Shown here: positions 9,884 through 20,445 of the stretch, piece after piece | Position numbering within the stretch: the first letter of the stretch is position 1 | How the letters are laid out: every line of letters starts with the position of its first letter | NCBI GenBank assembly: GCA_905221605.1 | Contig: CAJNDS010002506.1 | Location: forward strand, 173,501 to 207,500 | Length of the DNA: 34,000 nucleotides | DNA from: Symbiodinium natans | Taxonomy: Eukaryota > Sar > Dinophyceae > Suessiales > Symbiodiniaceae | Reading direction: 5' to 3' | Made by a program: the position numbers and the translations under genes | The notes under the pieces: generated by a model | The model's database searches: none | What the model was told of the DNA's origin: nothing | Seen by the model: only the letters and a program-made list of their open reading frames with translations

Positions 9884-10557
9884 GTGAGCCTGTGGCTTGA
9901 TGGAGTCCAGGCAAACTTAAACTGCCCCGGCTGTGATTGCAGGACACCGCGCTCCTCTTCAGCTTCGTGGTGCGCTGGGGAGGGTGAGGTCGAGGGTCGA
10001 AGGATGGCACAGGTTTGGGCTGATTTGGAGCAGTGTCGCAGCCCTTGCCATGTCATGCAGGATCTCAGAGGTTCGGGCAAGCCTGATCCGATCTTCTGGC
10101 ACATGCTCAAGAACTTCTCGCCCTCCGTTGCCTGCTCCGCAGTCGATGCGGTATTTGCATCATGAAGATCTCGAAGAATCAGCTTGCATGCGAGGTCCTG
10201 GAGGACTTGAGCGTGCTGAGTTCCACAGTTGCGACCACGGCCCTCAAGCATGCGCGAGAGGTGGAATGGCCTATTTTGATGCCAAACGGAACACCAAACA
10301 CGGTCAGTCGGTCAGTCCCCATTAGTTCGCCCCACTCCGCCTCCTCCCCCCTCCCTCTCCTCAGTTTGGTTTGTGAGTCCTTGTGCCAGGCTCAGAAGCT
10401 GCCAGCGTGGCAAGCGAGGCCACATGGTCTCACGGTCGTGCTTCCATTCAGTGCCCACTTCGATCCTCTCATGTCAGGGTCATCTTCCCCTTACCTCCCC
10501 ACCCACAAGCTCCCGCCGGACCCTAGCACGCGTTCTTGTATCGAAAGAGTCCAGTGA
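9884..10557 (+). CDS. Coding-like region, strand uncertain
   Basis: The plus frame from the ATG at 10162 reads KISKNQLACEVLEDLSVL and then ALKHAREVEWPILMPNGTPN, staying open to 10557. Upstream, plus blocks after 10005 (VWADLEQCRSPCHVMQDL) lead to a CCGCAG acceptor at about 10141. However, the minus strand is also open from 10251 to 9841 with plausible content (HAQVLQDLACKLILRDLHD). Third-position G/C is high on both. I prefer plus for 10162-10300, with low certainty, and identify no family. Confidence 0.35.
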
Positions 10558-11031
10558 GTCTAGTGACGAGCAAGCACCTTCTTACTCGGCACTTTCTCTC
10601 TTCCTCACAGCGCCCTGTCCATGCCTGCCGAATCCGGCGATGATTGGTCGTAAATCTTAAGTATTTTTAAATCAATGCCATGACGACACCATACAAGTGT
10701 TACTTCTGCTTCGCCAAAGGTTCGCGGAGGTGCGCAAAAGAAGCATCTGCTTGGGTTTGTTTTGTTTTCCGCTGCCCTTGGCCCCCTACAGGGCGCGTGA
10801 ACCGAAGTCCGCCGGTTTCTCCCCATCCTCTCGAGACAGATGTGCCTTACATGCGGCGATGATCCGAAGCTTGGAACCAACATGATCCGAATGGACGCGC
10901 AAATCCTTGCAAAAATGATAGCACGAGAACCACGAAGCCAAGTCAAGCCTTTCAAGCCCTCCAGTCTTTGATCCTTTCAGTGAGACCCCTTCCGCTGAAT
11001 GCGTTGCCCGCTTGGGAGTTTGGAGGCACCT

Positions 11032-11095
11032 GGGCTTGAACCGCAACCTGACCCCAGAGCTACAAGCGTGGCAAGGCACTCAGTCGCCTTAGCCA
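11032..11095 (-). repeat. tRNA-like A/B-box pair (possible SINE remnant)
   Basis: On the minus strand, TGGCTAAGGCG (11085-11095) resembles a tRNA A box and GGTTCAAGCCC (11032-11042) resembles a B box, 42 bases apart, which is a normal tRNA spacing. The T stem around the B box does not pair, so this is not an intact tRNA. A tRNA-derived short interspersed element or chance are both possible. Confidence 0.3.
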
Positions 11096-12041
11096 CGTTC
11101 CGCAGCCCAGCCGAGACAGAACCGCTCTGAGAACCGCCTCTGAGGTCTGAGTTGGTCGATGGAAGCAGGGAGTCTTCCTTGCTTTCGGCGTCGGTGCCGC
11201 CTGGCTTCAACCAAAATCACGTCGTGGTTCATGATGCTGGTGGCTTGTCTCCGAACTAGGCCACCCCATTTAGACCCTTTCTTCACGTAGTGACATAGAC
11301 GGTTCCCCAAGCAGGGAGCCTAAACCGTACACCCCCGACACCCGAAGCCCTAAAGCCCAAAGGTGGAAGCAAACCGTTCCGCAAGGCCTGGCTTGGCAGC
11401 AATGGCCGCCGCCTCCCGGAAGGAGGCTGGGGGCATCGAGTGGGGCTTTCTCACAATTTGGGTTCGGGGGGGGGGGTTTCCGAAACTCAGGGGGTGCCAT
11501 GTCTTGAGCCCTTGTAAAGGGGGTCATATGCTATAGGGGGTGTCAAGGGTTTAGGACTAAGGGTTTAGGGTTCAGGGGGTTCCCAAATAGCGCTCCCCCT
11601 TATTTTTGCAACCCAAATGCGAGAATACTCATTGTTGGACCCCCTCCCCCCTCGCCCAGGTCCCTCATTTCCCAAAACACCCCACATAGAGGTCCCCTCA
11701 ATATGCACCCAAATATTTTAATCCTTATTGTAACAATACAGGAACACACCGAAATGTTCAAAAGGTACCTTTTCGGGGTCCTATGAACGTGGATTATGGT
11801 CTATGGGGGGAAAAGAGGCTAGGAACCACCCACGGTAATGCCACATGATAGCTCAACTTACTCACAAAGCAAGATGTGGTCGGGCTTATATTGTCGGGTT
11901 TAGGGTCAGGGTGTAGGACCCAGGGTGGAAGGAGCGCCACGTGATGATGCATGCCAGTGCACGTTTCGTGACATTTCTAAGCTTCCCGTTCGAGTGATCT
12001 GAGGCAGCCATGCTTGCCACCAGCTCAGTTTAACTCTTTGG

Positions 12042-12108
12042 GGGTTGAGGGGTTTGAGGGGTTTGAGGGGTTGGAGAGGTTTGAGAGGTTTGAGAGGTTA
12101 GTGGGCGT
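12042..12108. repeat. Short tandem TTTGAGGGG-type repeat
   Basis: Four to six units of GGTTTGAGGG then GGTTTGAGA run in tandem. The unit is close to a 9-bp variant of TTTAGGG and may be a diverged telomere-type tract. Confidence 0.7.
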
Positions 12109-12679
12109 CTCTGACTCTCTCGAGGCTCCCCTGGCCGCCATCTCCTGTGGCATTGGAGGCAGTTTTGGAGTCGGGTTCGGTCTCCAAAGGTAGGTAACAG
12201 CGGGGTAACTTCTGCTCTCACAGTTTTCGCACAGCCCGAGTTCACGCTGGAATACTCACGCGTGCTAGGGCACGCATCTCAACTCCATGGGTCTTTACCT
12301 GTACGAAGTGCTTTGTGTCCAGTTTGCACTTTTTCCCAAAGCCGCAAAACCCTCTCCCTTCAGCAGACCCTAAGCACCCGAAGGAAGGAAACCTTTCCCG
12401 AGGCGGCCTTGGCACGAGGCCTTTGGCCGAAGCCTCCAAGCACCAGCTACGGCTCCCTGAGGCGAGAATCACGCAGGTGCCAAGACTTTCCCTTGTGGGA
12501 CATCTGAGGATGGTTTGGGACTAGCGGGCCTGGGACTTCAGGAATCGTAGGCTTTGATGTGACAGGAAGTGGGAACATTCTTGGGGTCCGGGTTTCAAGG
12601 CTTGTGCCCTAGGCGAGGTTGGTGCGCAATGCAAGCAGCGGCTGTCTTGTTGGCCTTCCCCGCCCTTCCGCACAAGATC

Positions 12680-13180
12680 TGCTTTGTGGGGCCAAGGTGC
12701 TGTCAGAAGTGTATGGTGAACTTGCCGGAGTTGAGGTCGGTCATCTCTTATGTTTGCGGAGGTCACTCTGACTCGATTCTTCTGGAGGTCAAGGCTTCTA
12801 GCCTGCTGGACCTCTTGGAAGACTCAAGCAGTCAAGGCATACCCAGGCATTCGCTGGCGGCTCAGTTCCTTACTCTCAAAGGCGTGAGGGGCCTTCTTGT
12901 GAGCACTTGAGGCCTGTGGGAGGCATCTCAATTCCCGAGCTGGATGCCCAGCGGATAATCCTTCGCCATGCTGTCTTGAGTTCGTGACTTCATTTACACG
13001 AGTGTGAATGTTGACCCATCCAATGTTAGTGAAGCTTATGGTTCGGCTGCTCTGAGGCTGGCGGCGATGGTGGGCTGCGCAGCTGCTGCAGATGGCATTC
13101 CAGCAGATGTGTCGCAATGCCGGCTGTGTTGCGGTGCGTTGTTGACACGGGACTTTCTGCGCTGTGACGGTGACATCTAG
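12680..13180 (+). CDS. Two exon-like blocks, unknown gene
   Basis: Block one (about 12680-12910) reads NLPELRSVISYVCGGHSD, then SILLEVKASSLLDLLEDSSS, and ends at TGA 12908. Block two starts after a CTTGAG acceptor at 12980 and runs to a TAG at 13178-13180, reading DFIYTSVNVDPSNVSEAYGS, then AALRLAAMVGC and SQCRLCCGALLTRDFL. Both have G/C-rich third positions. The end of block two contains a CxxCC cluster. The stop in block one suggests that a donor lies before it. I recognise no family. Confidence 0.5.
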
Positions 13181-13439
13181 GAATCTGAATCTAGGTCACT
13201 GGCCAGAGCATCACCTGCAAGTCTTCTCCACCCGCCCCCCCGTGGGCCCCCCCCGGCCGCCCCTGGCCAAGATGTCAGGGCAACGAGGTCAGACATGACC
13301 AGCTGCCAGCACACTCGTCTTATTTAAACTTACCCCTGAACCAAACCCCTACGCTCGAAACCGCACTGAACCCCCTCCAACCCCTGTATATTTTGCTAAA
13401 CAGGAAATGAGACCCACCACAGTTTGAGACCTGAATACC

Positions 13440-13964
13440 CGAATACCCACGCCGCCAGGTCCGAGGGAAGGGAGGCCCGTGCACAGCTCGAGGCGCGGGC
13501 GCAGCCGGGGCCTCCCAGGAGCCCGAGCTCAGGAATTTTCGGGTGTTTTGCTTGGGCTGCTTCCGTTGAGGCTTCTGGAATGAGGCGTTGAGTGGGGCTC
13601 TGGGGCTTCGGGGCTGTTTGGGTTTGGAATGCCATCGTTGTCCACGCAATGTTGCGAGGAGGATTTTCTTGAGTTTCGGCAAGCTAGGTGGACCCCACGG
13701 TCTGTCATGGGCAGCCATATGAAGTGAGCTTGCACATGGCATTTCCACGGGCTCGCCCTTCACGGTTAGACTTCCTCCGCTCGCCCTACCGAAGTCGCCC
13801 AGTTTCGGGCCTTTCACCGACTTTGCGGTGGACCTCCGGGAGGAGGCCCGAAGGGGCCGAAGGGCCGAAGGGGACGGCCTCGACTTGAGGGGGGATCTGA
13901 ACCCTGGGCCACTCAACCCTCTCAAAGCTCTCAAAAAACTCTCAATTCCTCATCCTTGAACAAA
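13440..13964 (+). CDS. Coding-like region, strand uncertain
   Basis: On plus, about 13465-13520 gives EGREARAQLEARAQPG. From 13719 to about 13964 an open frame reads PKSPSFGPFTDFAVDLREEA, then RRAEGDGLDLRGDLNPGPL, ending at TGA. On minus, a 204-codon ATG frame spans 13320-13934 with Arg/Pro/Ser-rich content. The plus reading looks more protein-like at its 3' end. A short (GGCCGAAGG)n at about 13848-13875 lies within it. Confidence 0.3.
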
Positions 13965-14132
13965 TGTTGTAGTACAGGTTCGGACCAAGAAATGACAGCC
14001 GAACGGCCAGAAAAGGTCCTTGCTTGCCTCGGGACAGACCGGGCCCGGCTTGATATCCTAAGCGCGATCGGTATTCTTAAGTAGTTCTTTTCATGCGCTT
14101 TGCATACACCATGCAACCTTTGCTCCTGCGAG

Positions 14133-14820
14133 GTGCGCGAGCGCGTTCGCATCATGGGCTTGCCAAAGCCGCTGCCGATGGGGAGCCTCGAGGAGTTCCA
14201 CCCTGAGCAATGGAACCATCGCGCCATCTTGCGAACCTCTGTCACAGGTACTCAGTAGTCTGTCTACAGTCCATCTACCGTTCTACCGTCATCTTGCGTG
14301 TTCAGGCCGCTGAGCTACTTGAATGCCAGCAGTAAGCTGGTGGATCAGGCCAGGGAGTGGTTTAATTGAGCGAAGTTGAATGCAATGTCCCCCAGGTGAG
14401 TGCTGAGGAGCCGCTCGAGATAGAGGGTGCCCGCATCACCGAGGTGGGGACGATGGCAGATGTTAGCTGCTAGTCCACCTTGGTGCAGCTTTGGAAATAG
14501 CTGCCCTCCCGTCCTGTCACACTTGCACGTGCTTTCGGGTAGCGCCGCCAGGCAATCAGCGAAAAGCTTGAGACTTTGAAGCTCGTAAAGGAGTGCACAG
14601 GGCTGCCTTGCTGTGCAGCTCCCACAGTTGAAACATGGGCCAGTGAGGGCTCACCGTCTGTGATCCTCTTCAGGATGACAGCCTGCGCGAGTCTCTGTCG
14701 GCAGAGGTCTGCGCCGAGGCGTCATCTTGGTTTGAGCCGTGCAAGCACGGCCGTTTTGGGTGTGGGTTGGAGGGGCTTGAGAACGTTATTCTCTTCTCTC
14801 CTGCTGAGTTATAAGCATCT
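14133..14820 (+). CDS. Multi-exon gene of unknown function
   Basis: This is a cluster of strong plus-strand exons. Exon 14133-14247 (AG before, GT after) reads VRERVRIMGLPKPLPMGSLE, then EFHPEQWNHRAILRTSVT. A block at about 14313-14369 reads PLSYLNASSKLVDQAREWF. A block from 14397 after CCCCCAG reads VSAEEPLEIEGARITEVGT to a TAG. A block at about 14550-14644 reads AISEKLETLKLVKECTGLP. The last block, 14674-14814, reads DDSLRESLSAEVCAEASSW, then FEPCKHGRFGCGLEGLENV, ending at TAA after FSPAEL. Third positions are mostly G/C. The last two blocks join in phase only if a 29-nt GA-AG intron (14645-14673) is removed. The Cys/His string near the end does not fit the standard CCCH spacing. No family is recognised. 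Confidence 0.6.
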
Positions 14821-15189
14821 CCTGTGCTAAGCCAAAACCCTGTAACCTCACCGGGGGTATGTTGTTCTTTTCGGACAAGGTCAGGTTTGCAGGAAACCAC
14901 CAAACTCTAAGCATCGACCACAAACAGCACTGAGGGCTATGCCTTCTCTCTGTTGCATCAAGTGAAATGCACAATCCCGGTGTGCTGCCCAAAACCCTAA
15001 CCCTGCACTCAAAACCTGTTCCATCGGACCAGGAATTCTGAATCAGCGTAAAAACAGCAGCAACGTGGCAAAGTGCTCAACTTCGAACACTGCTATCTTA
15101 AATCCTTGCAATTGGGTTTTCGTGCAAGGTGTGGTGATCAGTGAATAGTAGGGGGATTGGGTGCCCGGCCGGAATAGCGAGTTCGTAGG

Positions 15190-15488
15190 GCACACGTTAA
15201 GGAGGAGCAGGATGCGCATGTCGCGTGGAAACGGACGCAGTTCTGCTCAACATGGCCGAGCTTCCAAAGTTTCCCGATGAAGGGCGGCCGCACCCGAAAC
15301 AGTGCTGTTTTGCGGTGTTCCATGATTTCAAGTCAGTGGGCCCCAGTGCTGGCGAAATCGGGCAACCTAGTACTTCGCTGCTGTTCATGAAGTCTGTCTG
15401 GTATCTGATTCGTGTGCTTACTGTGGGGGCAACCTTCGCACATCTTGCAAAAGGAGACTGCGAACCTCGTCCTTCTGCAGCAGACTAG
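15190..15488 (+). CDS. Possible exon, unknown protein
   Basis: One plus frame reads ETDAVLLNMAELPKFPDEGR, then FAVFHDFKSVGPSAGEIG, and ends with ...RPSAAD at TAG 15486. A second plus frame over the first half is also protein-like (EEQDAHVAWKRTQFC). The exon boundary is therefore uncertain. No family is recognised. Confidence 0.35.
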
Positions 15489-15650
15489 CAAGACGTCTGC
15501 GGTACAGCGCCCGAGCCCAGGACTTCTGCATCATCGAATGTGTTCGCACCACGCAGCATCTTAGGAGACCTGTTTAAAAGGATTTCTCGTGGCCCTAGTG
15601 TGAAGGGTATTTGAGGATCCGAGTTGAGAACTCAAGCCCCGGGCTTCGAG

Positions 15651-15955
15651 ATGTCCAAAGAAATTAGCGACTTAGTAATGCGTGCCTTGCACATCCTGCA
15701 TGTTCTGATGGTGATGGCATGGCTTGCTTCGGCCAAGATGTTCCGGCGGGCTCTGAGCAATGGCGGCCGCATTCCCAGCGCTGTTTGCTTGTGACGAGAG
15801 TGGATATACGCGAGTCCGAGTCACAATGGGCACAGTATGTCATTTTTCATGTGTTCGCTCGCGTCTTTAAGTTTGCAAATTGCGCGTTGCAAATGACGTT
15901 CGGAAGGTCGTTCTATCAGCTCATCGAGGAGATTGGGCGTTCGCAAGTGTGAAAT
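15651..15955 (+). CDS. Small ORF with membrane-like segment, plus following exon
   Basis: An ATG at 15651 opens a 47-codon frame to TGA 15792-15794, reading MSKEISDLVMRALHILHVL then MVMAWLASAKMF, a plausible single amphipathic or membrane helix. A second block from about 15840, after GGGCACAG, reads FKFANCALQMTFGRSFYQL then IEEIGRSQV and ends at TGA near 15952. The two may be exons of one gene, with a donor near 15790, or the first may be a stand-alone small protein. No family is recognised. Confidence 0.4.
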
Positions 15956-16604
15956 GGCTTGCTGCGGTAAGGTGAACAACCTGAGGCAACCAAGTGAGAA
16001 CTCCACGCATGTCCGTACATGCAGGACTGTTCAAGCTATACTCCGGACATCATGATGATGAACAACATGAAAAGCAACTAGCTTACCAACGGCCATGTCT
16101 GACAATTCAACGTACTTTTGGTTCCTGTCATTGTGCAGCTTACAAGAGAGGCTACTTCCTCGACATGGGTGGGCTGGTGGAGGATCAAGAGGCAAGGGCC
16201 TTGGCTGGGTTGATATTCTAGCCACGGACAGTCTCTGACTTGCCCAACGAGCAGACCATGCAGACCTACCGAAGTAGCAGCCAGATCATGCAAGAGACAG
16301 TGATTGGCTCCGTGTCGGTTGCTAAGGCAATGCTCGCCAAGAAGCAGCGCTTCTCGCAACTCAAGCGACTGAGAACAGCACCTTCACTTGGCTCCCTTCA
16401 GTAGCGTCGTGATGCCCGATCCTGGCAAAACAAGCCTGCTAAGTTCTTTCGTCGTACTTACAAGATCCGACGCCTGGCATGGCCAGTTTGGCAATGCCAA
16501 GAGTGCGGCCAGGCAGAACATTGTTTAAGTGACCTTGCTAAAATGTGCAGTGCGTTTCACAGCACGCGTGTTGCAAGGTTCAGGGCACCCATCGGCCGAA
16601 TGGC

Positions 16605-16711
16605 CTGAAGGGCCCGCAAGTCGTTAATGTTTCCAGACAGACCTCGCAGAGGTGCTGGCCCTGAAGGGCGCGCAACTCGTTAATGGCTCCAGACCTCGCA
16701 GAGGTGCTGGC
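16605..16711 (+). repeat. Tandem duplication, about 51-56 bp unit
   Basis: Two copies start at 16605 and 16661. Each runs CTGAAGGGC, GCAA, TCGTTAATG, then a shared CTCGCAGAGGTGCTGGC. The second copy lacks a 4-base AGAC. The unit reads in part as DLAEVLALKGAQLVN on plus, so it may be a duplicated exon fragment. Confidence 0.75.
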
Positions 16712-16887
16712 ATTGTTCGGTCACCGGTGCAACATGTCCAACACAAGGTGTGGCCAAAGCTGCCATGTTGTGTTTTCAGACCCAGCCGTGCGACAACTGT
16801 GCTTTGACCGATTGACAACATTTGACAACATGAGACACCATCCGCAAGTTCCTGCGGAATCCCTGCTCTACAAAAGCGGCTTCGGCG

Positions 16888-17170
16888 GTGGCCTGTGCTT
16901 CAAGAGAGTTTCAAGAAGTCGCCCGATTGCACCCCCTCGCTAGGTGCGAGGAGCTCCTGGCAGAGAACAAGCGGAGGGTCGCCGAGGCGAGGGGTGCGAG
17001 GGTACGACGGGTGTCCGAAGGTCACCTCTCAGAGAAACTCCACAATTCACTTGGGAGCCCTCGTTGGCAATCCTGCGGAGCACGGGCTGGGCGAGAAGTG
17101 GGTGAATCCTGAGGCAGAGGCCTCGAGCCCATTGCGCAGCCGACGCGATGCCACCGAAAAGGAGATGGAG
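16888..17170 (+). CDS. Charged, coiled-coil-like exon(s), unknown
   Basis: One plus frame reads CEELLAENKRRVAEARGARV then RRVSEGHLSEKLHNSLGS, strongly charged and likely helical. From about 17040 another frame takes over (EHGLGEKWVNPEAEASSPL, then RDATEKEMEAGDK). A splice or frameshift near 17040-17065 would join them. The AT-rich patch at 17168 ends the coding signal. No family is recognised. Confidence 0.45.
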
Positions 17171-17345
17171 GCTGGAGATAAAAATCATCACAAAAATCTT
17201 AATCGTATTAATAACATGAATATTTTTCATAATCTGAACAATATTCAATGAATAGTATTAATACAGAAAAGGACCCATCGCAGGTTCAGAAATATTATTT
17301 AGAATATCTTTCATGATCCTCTTAGTAATACTAGTAATGTAGCCC
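17168..17345. other. AT-rich patch
   Basis: About 180 bases of strongly AT-rich sequence stand out from the GC-rich surroundings. Short inverted words such as ATGAA/TTCAT are present. No gene is seen in it. Confidence 0.5.
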
Positions 17346-17679
17346 GAGTCGTTTGTCGTTTCTGGGGGCTAGCCGGAAGGCTTGAAAAAAAGGGCACACT
17401 AAGGCGACGCTAAGTGAGGGTTGTTCAAAACCCCCCTTGGCTTCGAGTTATACTGGGGCGACCATCAGATAATGGAACTGAGGGTCCGCGAAAGTCCGCG
17501 ATGGGCCCGCGAAAGACAAATAGCTTTTCGCGAAGAATGGTCGTTTTGCCGCGAAGCAATTTCGAACAACCGTCAAGTCACGAAGCAAAGCAAGCACACC
17601 CAAACAAACCGACAATCCCAAGGATCCCAAAAAAGACCTCAAGTGTCCCAATGTGTCTGAAGCACTCGCATGCCAGCTC

Positions 17680-17910
17680 AGGCATTGCAGCGAAGTATTG
17701 AGAAACTTTCTGCAAAGAAGACATCCATTGCCTTGAGCTTGGAGTCTATTGTAGGCTGCGATGCTGTAATGGGAAAATCCCCGGAAGAACCACTGCAGCA
17801 TGCTGGAGTTGAAGGTGGCTTTGCCATTGGGGCTTTGGGTTGGGTCGTGCTCAAGTTGATCGATGTGCCCGCTGCCAGCCACGGTGATGCTGACAGCTGC
17901 ATGCGCTGAA
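17680..17910 (+). CDS. Coding-like block, strand uncertain
   Basis: On plus the frame reads ALQRSIEKLSAKKTSIALSL, then CDAVMGKSPEEPLQHAG and GGFAIGALGWVVLKLIDV, ending at TGA 17907. The minus strand is also open here (182 codons, 17448-17993) and protein-like. I slightly prefer plus because of the neighbouring plus exons at 18169-18352. No family is recognised. Confidence 0.3.
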
Positions 17911-18168
17911 CTTGCCGAGGCAGCTGACGTTGACGAGCAGCGGCGAGCGGAGGCAAACTTCCTTTGCAGTAGCCCTGAATGGAGTGCTGGCATGTCTGCC
18001 TTCTGATGAGGGAGCTTGCTGACGACAGTGCTTGGAAAGAACCGATGCGATGCCTTTCCAGCCTTGAGTGCGAGGGTGCCAGCAACGCTCGCGAGGCCCC
18101 GATGGGTTGGTGAGGGCCGCTAGTTTGTGTATGTTGTGTTAGTTGTCCCGGTCCGAATTCTAGTAGCT

Positions 18169-18352
18169 CGAGGTCTACCTTGAGGCCATGAGCACATTTG
18201 CCAATGAGCACATGCCTGTCGGAAGGGACTGGAGATTACATTTCAAGAGCACCAATCACTGAAGCTTCACCAAACCCTAAACTCCTAAATGCAAAGGATC
18301 GTTTCCTTTCTCCAGGCTGCGAGTCGAGGGGAGCTGTCCCAGGCTCTGAAGG
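18169..18352 (+). CDS. Two short exons of an unknown gene
   Basis: After a TAG acceptor near 18166 the frame reads LEVYLEAMSTFANEHMPVG then RDWRLHFKST. A second tiny exon at about 18317-18352 is tightly bounded by CTCCAG and a GTGCGT donor and reads AASRGELSQALK. The intron between them contains CAAACCCTAAACTCCTAAA (about 18271-18289), a decayed telomere-type word upstream of the acceptor. No family is recognised. Confidence 0.45.
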
Positions 18353-19185
18353 TGCGTCTGGGAGATACTGGGGGTCGTTGTGGACATATTCCGCACGTGC
18401 AAGCGGGGCAGATGCTCGCTTGTCAGTGCTGGTAGTTCAGCGTTCAGATCTTCCATGCTTCTAACAGTGGCTTCAGCTTCATATGCCCCAAACCCAACAT
18501 GCTAGGCGAGGCAAGACCTGGCTGCGGCGCTGACCGGTGACTTGTCCCAAATCGAGCTCTGCATTCTTCCTTGGAGCTTGAAGTGCTTAAACGTTGATGT
18601 AAAGTGACATTGGCATGCGAGTTTCTATACAGCCGAAGCCGCGTGCGCACGTAGTGTACGCAGCGACATGTCAGAGCATCAGCTCTGCATTTATCCGCAC
18701 CAACCTGCTCGATCCTGCGTGTGCTTGCGCTAAGACTGTCTTTGAAACACCCGCCGACTCCGCCCAAACAGGTGGGGTGGCAGGTATGTGTCGAGCCAAA
18801 ACAGCCGCTCGCAGTGTTTGAGATGTGTTCTGTTGCAGAGTGTGAGCTCGAGGTCCGAGTCGGAAACGCGAAAGTAGTGTCAGTTCTTTTCCGATCCTGT
18901 CGGCTGGGGCTTAGAGACGATCTTCGCTGGGGGTGTGCTTCTCTTGAATAGCTCTTGGCTGCTGACCTTTTCGCCGAGGGGGCACGGCGTCACCAGACCA
19001 GGTTCAGAGGGCATGCTTTGAGGGTTTTGGGCCCAGTTCTTGGCTTCGCTGAGTCCCTTACTGCGCATGTCTCGAAGCGTGTGGTTCGTCATCGGCTTTG
19101 CGTGGAGGAGGCAGCGTGCAGCGCGAACACCACCATCGTTCTACATCCCACGTCGTCTTCCGAGAGTAAAGGAACCGGTGTTTGG

Positions 19186-19633
19186 TGCGGCGTAAGGCCC
19201 AGCAGCGGCCCATGGCATCCGGCAGAATCTGGTCACTCGGATCGACGAGATACTGAGCCGTGGGAGTTTGAGTGCCGATGAGGAGACGCGCGCTTGGTCG
19301 GGAAGATCGCTTGGCTTGAGCACTTGAGAAATCCAGGTTAACCCCGTTTACGACCAGCGGCGACTGTGCCACCATCTACATCGATGCAGTCTTCGAGCTG
19401 AGCGATCGGCTCTGTGCCGGACATAAGATGCTGTGGACTCTGGAGTGGTTGTTGGTTCGTTGACCGCGTCGAATCCGGAGTGACGTACGAGCATCGATGC
19501 GCGAGTCCCTAGGTGATGCAGCGGTCTTGCGCCCACAGAGATGTTTCTCTATCTTGAGGTTTATGCCCAGCTGCTGGCGTTCGTGGTGCACTGCCGTGAT
19601 CTGTTCCATGCATTGGTACATCGATAACCAGCC
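19186..19633 (+). pseudogene. Decayed retroelement fragment (RT thumb / RNase H)
   Basis: The plus frame at about 19198-19328 reads IRQNLVTRIDEILSRGSLSA then DEETRAWSGRSLGL. This matches the pattern after the RT palm in retroelements common in dinoflagellates, where a helix is followed by G-x-Ls-x-x-ea-x-x-L-GRL. Downstream, about 19360-19460 reads ATIYIDAVFELSDR, resembling the first RNase H strand with its Asp. About 19533-19627 reads FLYLEVYAQLLAFVVHCRD, resembling the RNase H helix with its Glu. Stops and frame changes separate the parts, so it is not functional. The assignment rests on motif order, not on alignment. Confidence 0.5.
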
Positions 19634-19984
19634 TGGGGTAGCAGCGTTGCGTTCTTGACTTGGGTAGCCGAAGCTGAAATGTTTGCCTGAGTTTTAATGG
19701 GTTCATTGCCTGTCGGTCTCGCGTGGAGATTTGTCCATAGCTCAGCCGGGATGGTTGCGCTTATTTCTGATATGCAGTTGTTGGAGAGCTCTTGTTTGTA
19801 GAAGGAGCAAGATCGGCCATGGATTTGCATTCGATCTTTTGTAACCACACGCGTCAGAGATGAGGCCCGTCTGTGTGTGTGTGGGTCTGTGGTTCGGAGG
19901 GGCGGTGCAGATGCGCCGTCGCACCGACCGCGAGGCATGCGTCTGGTCGCATCGATGCTACCACCTCGACCAAAGGAAAGAAAG

Positions 19985-20131
19985 AACGCGAAGTGGGATG
20001 CTTTGTGATGCATTAAAGAACGAGTGGCGAAATGTCAGGGAATATCTCGGAAACCTGGTTAGGATACGAAACGAGGGTCACGTGGCACATCCCAAAGTCG
20101 TTTACTTTTTCTTGCATCACCACATCGCCTA
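19985..20131 (+). CDS. Possible exon, unknown
   Basis: The plus frame reads SGMLCDALKNEWRNVREYL, then GNLVRIRNEGHVAHPKVVYF, and ends at TAA. It is separate from the retroelement remains by about 350 bases. It could be host coding or more retroelement; I cannot tell. Confidence 0.3.
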
Positions 20132-20211
20132 AAAGTCTTAGGCGCAGAAGACAAACAAGCTGCTCTGTGCTATCCTCGGGTACGACCTGCGTGGCACACA
20201 CTGCTTGAGCC

Positions 20212-20406
20212 ATGCTGCGACGACTTAGTTGGCTTCGATGCTCCTCCTTGCAACTTTCGCCGTCTTTACGTGAGATTCGTGAGCCAGCCGAGGGAGAAGC
20301 AAATCCGCTCGATGGTCAGCCGCGACGTAGCTGCCTTGACGCTCCTGTGCATCTGGACATTTTGAGGCAACTGTGGAATTTCGTGAGCTTTTGGCAATCT
20401 CCCTAA
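20212..20406 (+). CDS. Possible 5' exon upstream of coiled-coil gene
   Basis: An ATG at 20212 opens a 64-codon frame: LRRLSWLRCSSLQLSPSLR, then REPAEGEANPLDGQPRR and HLDILRQLWNFVSFW, ending at TAA. Its stop falls in CTCCCTAAATCCTAAA, a telomere-type word just before the next exon acceptor. It might be the first exon of the gene at 20446. Confidence 0.3.
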   Translation: MLRRLSWLRCSSLQLSPSLREIREPAEGEANPLDGQPRRSCLDAPVHLDILRQLWNFVSFWQSP

Positions 20407-20445
20407 ATCCTAAAAAAAAAATGCGTTGGACCGGCGTGCAGTCAG

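Larger units (their letters stand above)
10560..12240. other. No gene seen; degenerate telomere-type repeats
   Basis: No supported exon is found in about 1.7 kb. Decayed TTTAGGG units occur at about 11545-11575, 11895-11935 and, as TTTGAGGGG/TTTGAGAGG variants, at 12042-12108. A G run lies at 11467-11476. A tRNA-like internal-promoter pair on the minus strand is listed separately. Confidence 0.5.

Noticed and set aside
14674-14814. CCCH zinc finger
   Set aside because: The Cys/His spacing (C-x9-C-x-H) does not fit C-x8-C-x5-C-x3-H.
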